From Fuerstiella sp. (GTDB lineage: Bacteria; Planctomycetota; Planctomycetia; Planctomycetales; Planctomycetaceae), in the NCBI GenBank assembly GCA_022843805.1, contig JALHMY010000039.1, positions 1 through 64,000 on the forward strand: 64,000 nucleotides of DNA. Direction: 5' to 3'. Positions within the stretch are counted from its first letter, which is position 1. Every line of letters begins with the position of its first letter. The position numbers and the translations under genes are program-made. Under the pieces are notes generated by a model. It was not told where the DNA came from and ran no database searches. It saw nothing but the letters and a program-made list of their open reading frames with translations. Below are positions 35,663 to 43,994 of the stretch, piece by piece.

Positions 35663-36991
35663 CTAATAACGCAAACCGATCTGCCCGATGAAACCATCCT
35701 GCAGTCCGTAACTCGGGACTGCTGCATTCGCGAATTCGACGTTTCGGTCGAAAACGTAGCCGCCTTCGAAGAACCAGCTGTAATAACCAGAGTCCATGTT
35801 CAGTCCCATCAGCACGCGGTAATCTTCGATCTGCACCTGATCGTCGGCAGTGACTCCGCCAAAACCACGGTTCACGCCATAAGATTCCACGTGGTATTCA
35901 CCTCGAACATACAGCCATTTCGACCAGAACGCCTCGTTGCCGAGAAACAGACTAACCTTTGCCTCGGGGTACATCAGACGCCATTCCCAGTAGTCATCCC
36001 GATAAATGAATCCCGCCCAGGGAATCACGATGTCGTCGACTCGGTCCCAGTACATGGCTCCAAGTCCCAGCGTCCAGTACTGATCGAGCTGCATCAGCAG
36101 TATGCCGCGACCATCCAGCTGGAATCCCTCACTGCTCGAAGCTTCAAAATCCGTATTGAGCGAAGGTGTAATGCCGAGGCTGATGCTCCAGGGACCTGCC
36201 TGAGGAGTTTCCATTTCAAAGTCCATTCCAAGCCGAAACAGGTCTGATGGCAGGGTCAGTCCCGCATCAGGACCATTCCAGTTTCGGTAGCTAAACTGGT
36301 TGGTCCAGTTGAGAATCCAGCCAGGAATAAACGGGGTTGTATAACCCAGTCGATAATCAACTCCAAGAATATCCATATCGCCGGTAATGCCAGCAGGAGC
36401 ACCTGTCGCACTTCCACCGGGCAGCCATGAGACATCCACAGCGTTGCTCCAGCCATATCGATAGGGTTTCGCACCATTCGCGCCGAATGTTGACAGTCCC
36501 TGCGGAGGGATGCTTTGCTGAGTACCTCCATAGGGAGAGTACGGAGCATAGGGCGAAGGCTGCATGCCGCCGAATCCTGGCTGAGGCCCGTAGCCTGGCA
36601 TTGCACCAGGCCCCGGCTGAGCGACAAACGGATCGGGTGGATACTGCGGGGAAAACGCATTCCATGTCATATTGTCCGGGTAGGCCGGCATTGACATATC
36701 CGGCGTGACAAACATGGAATCCGCCATCGGTGCGTTGTATTCGTCGCCAGTGATAAACTCCGGCGATACCGATGTTGAAGACGGAGCCGATACTGCAGGG
36801 GCCGTTTCCCCAGGCTGGACTGGCATTGGCACTCCGCCAGCATCGGGTGACTGGCCTCGAAACACTGTCCCAACAGTCAGCGATTTGCGGAACAAAGACC
36901 GAGAATTCTGTGCGGCCACATGATCGCTTACGATCAGTGTTACCGCCATTACCGAAATCGCAGATATCAGCGACAGGTGGAAGGATTTCAC
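35663..36991 (-). CDS. outer-membrane beta-barrel protein (DUF6268-like)
   Basis: 442 residues with a signal peptide (MKSFHLSLISAISVMAVTLI, cleavage after VAA). Residues 50-170 are low-complexity and rich in Pro, Gly, Gln and Met (AQPGPGAMPGYGPQPGFGG). The C-terminal 260 residues alternate hydrophobic and polar residues in amphipathic strands (GWILNWTNQFSYRNWNG, LFRLGMDFEMETP, YWTLGLGAMYWDRVDD, WLYVRGEYHVESYG, YYSWFFEGGYVFDRN). The protein ends GQIGLRY, with a terminal aromatic as in BAM-inserted barrels. This fits the DUF6268 group of planctomycete outer-membrane proteins. The function is unknown; transport or surface-structural. It is a single gene with a 385-bp upstream region. Confidence 0.78.
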   Translation of the reverse strand: MKSFHLSLISAISVMAVTLIVSDHVAAQNSRSLFRKSLTVGTVFRGQSPDAGGVPMPVQPGETAPAVSAPSSTSVSPEFITGDEYNAPMADSMFVTPDMSMPAYPDNMTWNAFSPQYPPDPFVAQPGPGAMPGYGPQPGFGGMQPSPYAPYSPYGGTQQSIPPQGLSTFGANGAKPYRYGWSNAVDVSWLPGGSATGAPAGITGDMDILGVDYRLGYTTPFIPGWILNWTNQFSYRNWNGPDAGLTLPSDLFRLGMDFEMETPQAGPWSISLGITPSLNTDFEASSSEGFQLDGRGILLMQLDQYWTLGLGAMYWDRVDDIVIPWAGFIYRDDYWEWRLMYPEAKVSLFLGNEAFWSKWLYVRGEYHVESYGVNRGFGGVTADDQVQIEDYRVLMGLNMDSGYYSWFFEGGYVFDRNVEFANAAVPSYGLQDGFIGQIGLRY

Positions 36992-37376
36992 AAGGTCACC
37001 TGCTGTCAGAAAGGGAAAGGAGTGCGAGGTGTGATGGGGTCAGAATTTTCGCTTTTCTGCGATAATTTTGACCAGTTTCCATGTTTCGGCTAAAGACAGG
37101 ACATTGAACACCGAAGCCATGGAGCTTGAGGAGAAGTTAGCGGATTTTCGGGATTCCCCGGATTACGTCAACACCAACTAGCGGGATTGAGGCATATCCA
37201 GCCGGTGCGACGGAGTTCTGATGGCGGCGACTGGCAGGTTTTCGGCCCATTTTGCCGAATTCGTGCAGCAATCGGGCAAACTTGACCGGAAACAACGGCA
37301 ACACGGCACTCGGTTTGACGGAATCTGTGGTTCATAAGCCTGTCGAAAGGCAGAACCAGGATCTCGAAAACGGTCG
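36992..37376. other. intergenic region, no supported gene
   Basis: 385 bp between the outer-membrane protein start and the ABC permease end, both on the minus strand. It must hold the promoter of the outer-membrane gene. I see no RNA gene, repeat or convincing reading frame; a 20-codon plus-strand frame near 37120 is too short to support. Confidence 0.5.
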
Positions 37377-38732
37377 CTATCCCTGCAGAGCATCCGCCAC
37401 GTTCGTTCGGTATGCTGTCATCGCTGGCAGGAAACCGACGAGGACTGCCAGGACAAGTAACAGTGGAAACAATACGAATTCCCACGAATTGACTGACCAT
37501 GGATTCAGCAGCAGTCCGGTACGGGCAGAAATCGTCGGAGATGCCAGCACGGCGATTCCATGCCCGGCCAGCCAGCCGAACATACCGCCTCCAAGGCACA
37601 GTACGGCCGACTCTGCCACAATAATCGCAAATACGCTTGTTCGCTGTGCCCCCAGAGCCCGCATAATGCCTATTTCGCGACGGCGATCAGACATCGAATT
37701 GTAAATACTGACAAAGATACTGACACCGGAAACGGCGATGATCATCGCCGTGAGCACTACGAGGGCCTTTTGGATGTTTCCAAGCACATTCTCCATCAGT
37801 CGCTGAATGGGACGAACGGGATTCACTGCCATCGCCTGAAATCCTTTTTTCAGGTCACCCTGCAGATTGATGGCATCGAAAGCGGACCGGGTTTTTACGA
37901 AAACGGCGGTAACTTCCTTCATGGCATCCGGGCTGTCATAGGTGACGGGGGGCAACTTTCCGGCACCTCCGCCCTCTGCCGGTGGAAGTGATTTCTGTTT
38001 CACTCGAACCTGTTCCAGCTGACCGAGTGCGGTCGCCAGAGTTTCGGGTTCGCCCGCGTAAAAGTCTTTCAGCCGTTTTTCGATTTCGTCGATGGGTTTC
38101 TCGTGACCATCAATGGCATAAAAACCATCCAGATTCAGAAACACAGATCGATCGTTGGCGGTCCCTGTCGGGGCGAGTACAGCGACAACGGTAAATTGTT
38201 CATCGTGGATTTTTTCACTGTCTGCCCCGCCATGCTTAATCGTAAACTTTGATCCGATGTCCCAGCCATTCTGACGGGCAACTTCAGCGCCGATGATTGA
38301 ATCAAACAGTTTCTGCATCCGTTCACCACGAATACTGAAGCTGAAACCGGGCGCGTAATCATTTTCAAAGTATTCGCTGGTTGTGCCAACAATCGGAAAG
38401 GCGCCCTGTTCGGTAACGTCACCAAACGCGAGCGGCACAGCGGTCGTAATTCGTTTATCCTTTTTCAGCTGAGTCAGGTACATATAGGGCAGGTTCTCAA
38501 TTGGTGGCTGAACCCGATAAACGGAACTCAGTACCAGCTGCAGATCACTTCCTTTAGGGCCGACAATCAGATCATAACCAACGGAACGCTGGTTGAATGC
38601 CTGCTCAATGGCGCCTGAAATTACGAGTACCAGCACCATCAGCATGACGCCCAGCGCAATGCTCAGCGCTGTCAGGCCGGAGGCAAGACTGCGCTGTCGA
38701 ACACTCTTCCATGCAATCGTAAACAGGTTCAT
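37377..38732 (-). CDS. ABC transporter permease (MacB/LolC-FtsX type)
   Basis: 451 residues from ATG 38732, overlapping the ATPase stop (ATGA). Topology is that of MacB-like permeases: TM1 near residues 18-42 (ALSIALGVMLMVLVLVISGA), a large periplasmic domain of about 250 residues with the MacB_PCD-type start (GYDLIVGPKGSDLQLVLSSV), then three C-terminal TM helices (LTAMIIAVSGVSIFVSIY, FAIIVAESAVLCLGGGMFGW, FPLLLVLAVLVGFLPAMTA). The MSDRRREIGIMRALGA segment after TM2 is the FtsX-family coupling motif. With the adjacent ATPase it forms a mechanotransmission-type complex for lipoprotein or export functions; the substrate is unknown. No membrane-fusion protein is adjacent. Confidence 0.9.
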   Translation of the reverse strand: MNLFTIAWKSVRQRSLASGLTALSIALGVMLMVLVLVISGAIEQAFNQRSVGYDLIVGPKGSDLQLVLSSVYRVQPPIENLPYMYLTQLKKDKRITTAVPLAFGDVTEQGAFPIVGTTSEYFENDYAPGFSFSIRGERMQKLFDSIIGAEVARQNGWDIGSKFTIKHGGADSEKIHDEQFTVVAVLAPTGTANDRSVFLNLDGFYAIDGHEKPIDEIEKRLKDFYAGEPETLATALGQLEQVRVKQKSLPPAEGGGAGKLPPVTYDSPDAMKEVTAVFVKTRSAFDAINLQGDLKKGFQAMAVNPVRPIQRLMENVLGNIQKALVVLTAMIIAVSGVSIFVSIYNSMSDRRREIGIMRALGAQRTSVFAIIVAESAVLCLGGGMFGWLAGHGIAVLASPTISARTGLLLNPWSVNSWEFVLFPLLLVLAVLVGFLPAMTAYRTNVADALQG

Positions 38733-39418
38733 GCTGCTGACTCCTGCCCGCACAATTCAGGCCTGTTAAATTCCTGCAGACGATCGACTCGTGTAAAAGT
38801 CCCGGCCACTTCTGTGGCATGTGTGACCATAAGCAGAGTGACATTGTTCTCCCGGCAGGTGTCCCGAATCAGATTCAGGACCAGCTGCTGGTTGGACGGA
38901 TCCACGTTTGCCGTCGGCTCATCCGCAAGCAGCAGCACCGGCTTATTCGCAAGAGCCCGAGCCACTGCAACTCTCTGCTGTTCCCCAACGGACAAACGCT
39001 GTGGCGACTGATTAATTCGGTGGCCCAGGCCAACTCGTTCGAGCAGCTGAGTGGCAAAAGTTCGATCCACAGGTCGACCGGAAAATGACATACCGAGCAG
39101 AACATTTTCCAGGGCAGAAAATGCTGGAAGCAAATTGAACGTCTGAAAGACAATACCGATTCGAGACGCTCGAAATCGGTCACGGGCCGGTTCGGACATC
39201 TGAGTGATATCTCGCCCGTCAATTTTGACGGAACCGGAGTCTGGCAGCAGGATGCCGGAAATCACATTCAGCAGAGTTGTCTTGCCTCCGCCACTCGATC
39301 CGATCAGGGCCACCTGTTCGCCCTGCTGCAGCTCGAAATGTTCGATCCCCAGCACCGGCAGGCGAAGGCCGTCCGGCTGTCGGTACGTCTTGCGAATATC
39401 TTTCAGCAGTAATGACAT
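38729..39418 (-). CDS. ABC transporter ATP-binding protein (MacB/LolD type)
   Basis: 229 residues. Walker A is GSSGGGKTTLL (residues 39-49), the Q-loop is in GIVFQTFNLLPAFSALENV, the signature is LSVGEQQRVAVARAL, Walker B with catalytic Glu is LLLADEPTANVD, and the H-loop is MVTHATEV. The FQTFNLLP-type Q-loop and short length are those of LolD/MacB ATPases pairing with FtsX-type permeases. The signature has LSVGE instead of LSGGE, a mild variation. Start ATG at 39418. It is coupled to the permease downstream by an ATGA overlap, so the two form one operon. Confidence 0.92.
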   Translation of the reverse strand: MSLLLKDIRKTYRQPDGLRLPVLGIEHFELQQGEQVALIGSSGGGKTTLLNVISGILLPDSGSVKIDGRDITQMSEPARDRFRASRIGIVFQTFNLLPAFSALENVLLGMSFSGRPVDRTFATQLLERVGLGHRINQSPQRLSVGEQQRVAVARALANKPVLLLADEPTANVDPSNQQLVLNLIRDTCRENNVTLLMVTHATEVAGTFTRVDRLQEFNRPELCGQESAA

Positions 39419-39536
39419 ATCGTGCGGTTCATTTGTAAGAAGTTCGTTTCACAACATCAGTTCGCGAGTCATGTCCGGAAAAAACCTGACAATCCCGCGA
39501 CGAAAAGTGGCGAGGATTGCCAGGCTGATCGAATGA

Positions 39537-40769
39537 CTACTGAGCGGAATCGGCCGCGGGCAGGCCGGATCGGAATCGGTACAGCATTCCGAAAGGTGTG
39601 GTGAAGTATGTTTCGCCAGCTTCATCTTCACCGAACGACATCACCGGCTGTTTTTCCCCGGTTAATGAGTAGTTGGCCACAACGTGTCCTTTGGCTTCGT
39701 CATATTCCAGTGCCCAGAGCAGACCGGTGACGTAATCGGCGTACACATATTTGCCCACCAGCTCAGGAACTTTGCTTCCGCGATAGACGTTGCCACCGGT
39801 GATGGATTTTCCGATGGAGTGATGATATTCCCAGATCGGATCGATCAGGTCTTTACGATCAACATCATTGCCATCAGGGCGGAACCAGTGCTTTGCTTCA
39901 CGAATATTCCAGCCGTAATTTCCGCCACTTTTTACGATGTTGATCTCTTCCCAGAGGTTCTGACCCACATCGGCGACCCAAAAGGTGCCCGTCTTTCGGT
40001 CAAATGACATTCTCCAGACGTTCCGCAGACCCCATGCGAAGATCTCTTCCTTCACGGGAATCGATTCGCCTCGACGTCCGACGACTGTTTTGCCGATCAT
40101 CGGGTTGTCTTTGGGAATCGCGTAGTTCTTTCCTTCGCTCTTATGGTCAACATCGATTCGCAGGATTGATCCCAGCAGCGTTGTCAGGTTTTGTCCATTG
40201 CCTTCCGGGTCATTGCCGCTGCCGCCATCTCCCAGGCCGATGTACAGCATCCCGTCGGGGCCAAAACAGATTGTGCCACCATTGTGGTTCCAGAACGGCT
40301 GAGGAATTCGCAGGATTTCCTCTTCAGACGCGGGATCAGCTGTGTTCGGATCGCTTTTCGAAACGCGGAAGCGGGAAATAACTGATGTATGCTCGGCGGT
40401 TGACGTTGTGTAATAGACGAAGAACTGGCCGTTCTCTTTGAACTTTGGATGAAAGGTGAATCCCAGCAGGCCTTCTTCGTTTTGGTTATCCTTGTAAACC
40501 ACGCGTTCGTCGATATCGAGAAAGACGGCAGCCTCTTCCACGTCATCGCTATTGGGCATCACCTTTATGATGCCGTCCTGTTCGGCCACAAATACTCGGT
40601 TGGAACCATCATTGGCATGAGTCACCACAATGGGTCGTTCAAACACGACATTTGGAAATGCGCGTTCCACACTGACTGCCAGGGGCTTGTCCTTAACCTG
40701 ATCATCACCATCAGCATTTGGGACCGCGATGGCGGCCACCATTCCCAGAATGGCAAATACTTTCTTCAC
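39537..40769 (-). CDS. secreted PQQ-type sugar dehydrogenase (GSDH family)
   Basis: 410 residues with a signal peptide (MKKVFAILGMVAAIAVPNADG). The rest is a GSDH/HIPL-type six-bladed propeller: FERPIVVTHANDGSNRVFV, EEGLLGFTFHPKFKENGQF, WNHNGGTICFGPDGMLYIG with LGDGGSGNDPEGNGQ, FAWGLRNVWRMSFDRKTG, WVADVGQNLWEEI, GNYGWNIREAKHWF, SITGGNVYRG. The Asn/His, Arg-Asn and GDGG segments align with the PQQ and calcium sites of soluble glucose dehydrogenase-like proteins. Aldose oxidation in the periplasm is probable, but many family members have no proven cofactor. Monocistronic, divergent from the TIM-barrel gene at 41100. Confidence 0.88.
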   Translation of the reverse strand: MKKVFAILGMVAAIAVPNADGDDQVKDKPLAVSVERAFPNVVFERPIVVTHANDGSNRVFVAEQDGIIKVMPNSDDVEEAAVFLDIDERVVYKDNQNEEGLLGFTFHPKFKENGQFFVYYTTSTAEHTSVISRFRVSKSDPNTADPASEEEILRIPQPFWNHNGGTICFGPDGMLYIGLGDGGSGNDPEGNGQNLTTLLGSILRIDVDHKSEGKNYAIPKDNPMIGKTVVGRRGESIPVKEEIFAWGLRNVWRMSFDRKTGTFWVADVGQNLWEEINIVKSGGNYGWNIREAKHWFRPDGNDVDRKDLIDPIWEYHHSIGKSITGGNVYRGSKVPELVGKYVYADYVTGLLWALEYDEAKGHVVANYSLTGEKQPVMSFGEDEAGETYFTTPFGMLYRFRSGLPAADSAQ

Positions 40770-41099
40770 TGCGATCTCCCTCGATCTTTTAGTCTCTGAT
40801 GCGTTTTGCCGTACAGGATCTACGGTCCTGCGGCGATTCCATGAGAATCAAAAATCAGCCTGCTCAATCACTTTTGCAAAATCATTGCAAATATGCTCCG
40901 GGCAGGGCACCCGGACGGTCTGATCCGTGTTTTCCCGGCATGAACGTAGTCTCCCGGCTCTCAGAAATCAAACGGCTGGCATTCAGCGGTATGCGTGAAA
41001 GTTCTGATTGGCTTGATTACACTGGCGGTCGGCGTTCCGGAATTTGAGCGACAAAGGTTCAGAGGCCAGCCACCCAGCCGCGGCCAGTGAGGGGGAAGT
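40770..41099. other. divergent intergenic region
   Basis: 330 bp between two divergent sugar-related genes. It should contain both promoters. No repeats, RNA genes or supported frames are seen. GAGGGGGAAGT lies just before the ATG at 41100 as ribosome-binding site. Confidence 0.5.
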
Positions 41100-42065
41100 A
41101 TGTCTGCCGAAAGTAATCGTCGAGGATTTCTTGCCGCGTCTGCTGTGGGAGTTGGGGCAGCACTATCAGCGCCTGCTGCTTTGGCAATGACGGGGCCTGC
41201 GCTTGGCCAGGGCCAGTCCGCCGGTCAGACATCCGTAAAGCTGGCCTCGTCAGCAAAGCCTGCAACCGAGCTGGCGGGGGCTGTGAAAAGCGATATTCCG
41301 TTTTCGCTGGGAATTGTGACGTACAACATTGCCGCAGAATGGGATCTCGACACGATTCTTAAAGTCCTTCCAAAGACAAATGTGCGACATGTGGAGTTTC
41401 GGACCACGCACAAACATGGCGTGGAGCCGACGCTATCCAAACAACAGAGACAGGACGTTAAAAAACGCTGTGCTGACGCGGGAATCACGATCTGGGGACT
41501 GGGTTCAGTCTGTGAATTCCACAGTCCCGACGCAAATGTGGTGAAGGAACACATCGAGTCATGCAAGCGTTTTCTGGAGCTCGCACACGATCTCGACGCG
41601 CGAGGCGTAAAAATACGCCCGAATGGTTTGCGCAAGGATATTTCGGAAGAGCAGACACTGGAGCAAATTGGGAAGGCACTGATTCCCTGCGGAAAAGCGG
41701 CCGGCGATCTGGGGCGTGAAGTCTGGGTGGAAGTTCACGGCTCTGAAACGGCCAAACCGCCCCGGATGAAAGCCATTATGGATCATTGCGGTCATTCCAG
41801 CGTCGGAATTTGCTGGAACTCCAATCGCGACGATCTTGTTGACGGATCCATTCAGACATCGTTTGACCTTCTGGCCCCATGGATCAAATCGTGCCACATT
41901 AATACCCTTTACTCAGATTACCCTTATCGGGAACTGTTCAGGAATCTGAAAAGCATTGGGTACGATCGCGTCACTCTGATTGAAATCGGGGAGAAGCTCG
42001 ATCCGCAAAACGGAGAACTTCTGCTGAAGTATTATCACCGACTTTGGCATGAATTGTGTTCGTGA
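41100..42065 (+). CDS. Tat-exported sugar isomerase/epimerase-like TIM barrel
   Basis: 321 residues. The N-terminus SNRRGFLAASAVGVGAALSA is a twin-arginine signal (RR followed by FLA). The mature part is a xylose-isomerase-like TIM barrel: FSLGIVTYNIAAEWDLDTIL, FRTTHKHGVEPTLSKQQR, GITIWGLGSVCEFHSPD, GREVWVEVHGSETAKPP, GHSSVGICWNSNRDDLVDG, SCHINTLYSDYPYRELF, VTLIEIGEKLDPQNG. Glu, His, Asp and Asn residues at strand ends (VEVHG, CWNSN, SCHIN) could bind a divalent metal. Exported members of this superfamily are abundant in Planctomycetes; the substrates are mostly unknown. It is followed 94 bp later by the ATPase-TOPRIM cassette, with no evident link. Confidence 0.85.
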   Translation: MSAESNRRGFLAASAVGVGAALSAPAALAMTGPALGQGQSAGQTSVKLASSAKPATELAGAVKSDIPFSLGIVTYNIAAEWDLDTILKVLPKTNVRHVEFRTTHKHGVEPTLSKQQRQDVKKRCADAGITIWGLGSVCEFHSPDANVVKEHIESCKRFLELAHDLDARGVKIRPNGLRKDISEEQTLEQIGKALIPCGKAAGDLGREVWVEVHGSETAKPPRMKAIMDHCGHSSVGICWNSNRDDLVDGSIQTSFDLLAPWIKSCHINTLYSDYPYRELFRNLKSIGYDRVTLIEIGEKLDPQNGELLLKYYHRLWHELCS

Positions 42066-42159
42066 GCGCCATGTCAATAACCTCGAATCTCATGTTCAGT
42101 GGTGCAAAGAATTCGAGCGACTGGCAACGAGCGTTTCGTAATTTTTCGGAGATGGCAGT

Positions 42160-43314
42160 ATGTACGTGTCGAGGGTCCGAATCAGGAACTGGAGGAATTT
42201 TCGGGAAGTCGATGTGGCCCTTTCCGAAATCACGTGCCTGATTGGACCCAATGCATCAGGGAAATCAAATTTCCTTGATGTTTTTCGATTCATGAGAGAC
42301 CTCTCGAATCCCAGCGGAGGAGGCCTGCAGCAGTCTGTGGAGTCACGTGGTGGGCTGAAAAAACTGCGTTGTCTGGCTGCACGTCAGGATTCGAATATTG
42401 AATTTGAGTTTGACCTAAGGCATTCCCTGACGAAACAGAAAGGGCCACCGGACTGGCAATATCAGCTGGCCTTTGGAAATGAGACAGGAGGAAAGCGACG
42501 CGCAACAATTAAAAGTGAGTCTGTCAGGTCACGTGGTAAGACGGTGCTTGAAAGGCCGAACAATGAAGATTCGCAGGATCCGGAGCGACTTACCGAGACT
42601 TTTTTGGAGCAGGTAAACTCAAACAGGGAATTTCGCGAAATCTCGCAGTTCTTTGCAAGAACGCTCTACTTGCATCTGGTGCCACAATTTCTGAAGTTCA
42701 GTGAAAAATTGGCAGCTCGTTCACTTGATTCTGACCCATTTGGACAGGGATTTCTTGATGAAATTGCATCCGTAACGGCAAAGGTAAGGACGACCCGATT
42801 AAAGCGAACAGAAGCCATTCTGAAGCAGGTGATACCAGGTTTTGCAGAGCTTCGTTTTCTGAAAGACGCAGTCACGGGCCGCCCACATCTCGAAATGCGA
42901 TACTCGCACTGGCGTCCTAATGCCGCGTGGCAACGGGAGGACCAGTTTTCCGATGGCACTTTGAGACTGATCGCATTGATATGGACGCTTCTTGCGACAG
43001 ACAATCTGATTCTTCTGGAAGAGCCCGAGTTATCACTTCATCGGAAAATTGTGGAACAAATACCCGGACTGATTGTCAGGGCTCGAAGATCGCTGAAGGC
43101 GGCTGGGGGGCAGGTATTTATTTCCACGCATAGCGGAGCGTTGATGTCGAATGATAGTTTTCCGGGCAGCTTTCTAATGTTAAAGCCCGGTGAGAACGGT
43201 GAGCCAACGACCATTCAGATGCCATCGGAAGCTGACCTGCTGGCGATGCAGTCGGGTATGACCCCCGCGGATGTACTTCTGCCTCAAACTGCAGAATCGA
43301 TCGGAATGCTATAG
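42160..43314 (+). CDS. AAA/ABC-type ATPase of a two-gene cassette
   Basis: 384 residues. N-terminal RecF/SMC-like ATPase start MYVSRVRIRNWRNFREVDVA with Walker A GPNASGKSNFLD (residues about 29-40). The signature-like FSDGTLRLIALIWTLL and Walker B with catalytic Glu (LILLEEPELSLHRK) follow, then the His switch (VFISTHSGALMS). The middle is helical (ISQFFARTLYLHLVPQFLK). There is no fused TOPRIM domain, unlike single-chain OLD nucleases. GGAGATGG precedes the ATG. The next gene, one base after the TAG, encodes a TOPRIM-like protein. ATPases of this type act with small effectors in PARIS, OLD/Gabija-like and related defence systems. The defence role here is inference from domain pairing. Confidence 0.85.
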   Translation: MYVSRVRIRNWRNFREVDVALSEITCLIGPNASGKSNFLDVFRFMRDLSNPSGGGLQQSVESRGGLKKLRCLAARQDSNIEFEFDLRHSLTKQKGPPDWQYQLAFGNETGGKRRATIKSESVRSRGKTVLERPNNEDSQDPERLTETFLEQVNSNREFREISQFFARTLYLHLVPQFLKFSEKLAARSLDSDPFGQGFLDEIASVTAKVRTTRLKRTEAILKQVIPGFAELRFLKDAVTGRPHLEMRYSHWRPNAAWQREDQFSDGTLRLIALIWTLLATDNLILLEEPELSLHRKIVEQIPGLIVRARRSLKAAGGQVFISTHSGALMSNDSFPGSFLMLKPGENGEPTTIQMPSEADLLAMQSGMTPADVLLPQTAESIGML

Positions 43315-43315
43315 A

Positions 43316-43948
43316 ATGGACGACATTCAGTGTTTTGCATATGCGGAAGATGCGCTGACATGTCAATCGTTACGCTCGCTTGTGGCATATCAAAATCTCA
43401 ACAGCGAATCTGGCGTTCTGATCCGACTCCGAGAGGGCTTTCCCGCGAACTTACAGGGTAGCGGAACCCTTAAGAAACGGATCCCAGCGATATTGAAAAT
43501 GGCAGAAAAAGGAATTCCGACTCTCGTCCTCACTGATCTCGATACCTTTCCCTGTCCGAGTAGCCTCATTACTGATTGGTTCAGAAAGAGTCCAAAAGAG
43601 ATTTGTGCGCATCCGAATATGTTCTTTCGGGTCGCTGTGCGCGAGATCGAGGCATGGATTATGGCGGATCGACATGCTCTGGCCGACTTCCTTGCAATTC
43701 CGTCCGCAAATTTTGTGCGAGATCCTGATCGTCTCGTCGACCCGAAAACATTCCTGATCAATGTAGTTCGAAAAAAAGGACGTAAGGCCATACACCGTCA
43801 CATGTTGCCAGCCGGTAACGCACGCATCGGAGTGGAATACAATACAGTTCTGTCTCGGTTCATCTCTGAGCGATGGTCACCAGAGCGGGCCGCAGGGAAT
43901 TCACCCAGCCTGCAGCGAGCTCTGTCGGCACTTTCGAAATTCCATTAG
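43316..43948 (+). CDS. TOPRIM-like (DUF4276-like) partner of the ATPase
   Basis: 210 residues from ATG 43316, one base after the ATPase stop (upstream in-frame start at 43271 rejected). TOPRIM hallmarks: a conserved Glu early (CFAYAEDALTCQSLRSLVA) and the DxD pair after a hydrophobic strand (TLVLTDLDTFPC). The C-terminal half has VREIEAWIMADRHALADFL, which I recognise from DUF4276-type proteins. TOPRIM folds bind Mg2+ and cleave or bind nucleic acids. The tight coupling to an AAA ATPase resembles the two-gene layout of PARIS (AriA/AriB) and other ATPase-TOPRIM defence pairs, although AriB is DUF4435, so this would be a different branch. Confidence 0.75.
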   Translation: MDDIQCFAYAEDALTCQSLRSLVAYQNLNSESGVLIRLREGFPANLQGSGTLKKRIPAILKMAEKGIPTLVLTDLDTFPCPSSLITDWFRKSPKEICAHPNMFFRVAVREIEAWIMADRHALADFLAIPSANFVRDPDRLVDPKTFLINVVRKKGRKAIHRHMLPAGNARIGVEYNTVLSRFISERWSPERAAGNSPSLQRALSALSKFH

Positions 43949-43994
43949 TTGATGTTTCGTATCGCTGGCAAGTGCGGCGCAGAAAGGTACAGCA

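Noticed and set aside
34438-35727. Long open frames across the 78-bp array on both strands (up to about 417 codons)
   Set aside because: They follow from a repeat period divisible by three with no in-frame stops; peptides are the same 26-residue unit in each frame and there is no start context. Treated as non-coding repeats.
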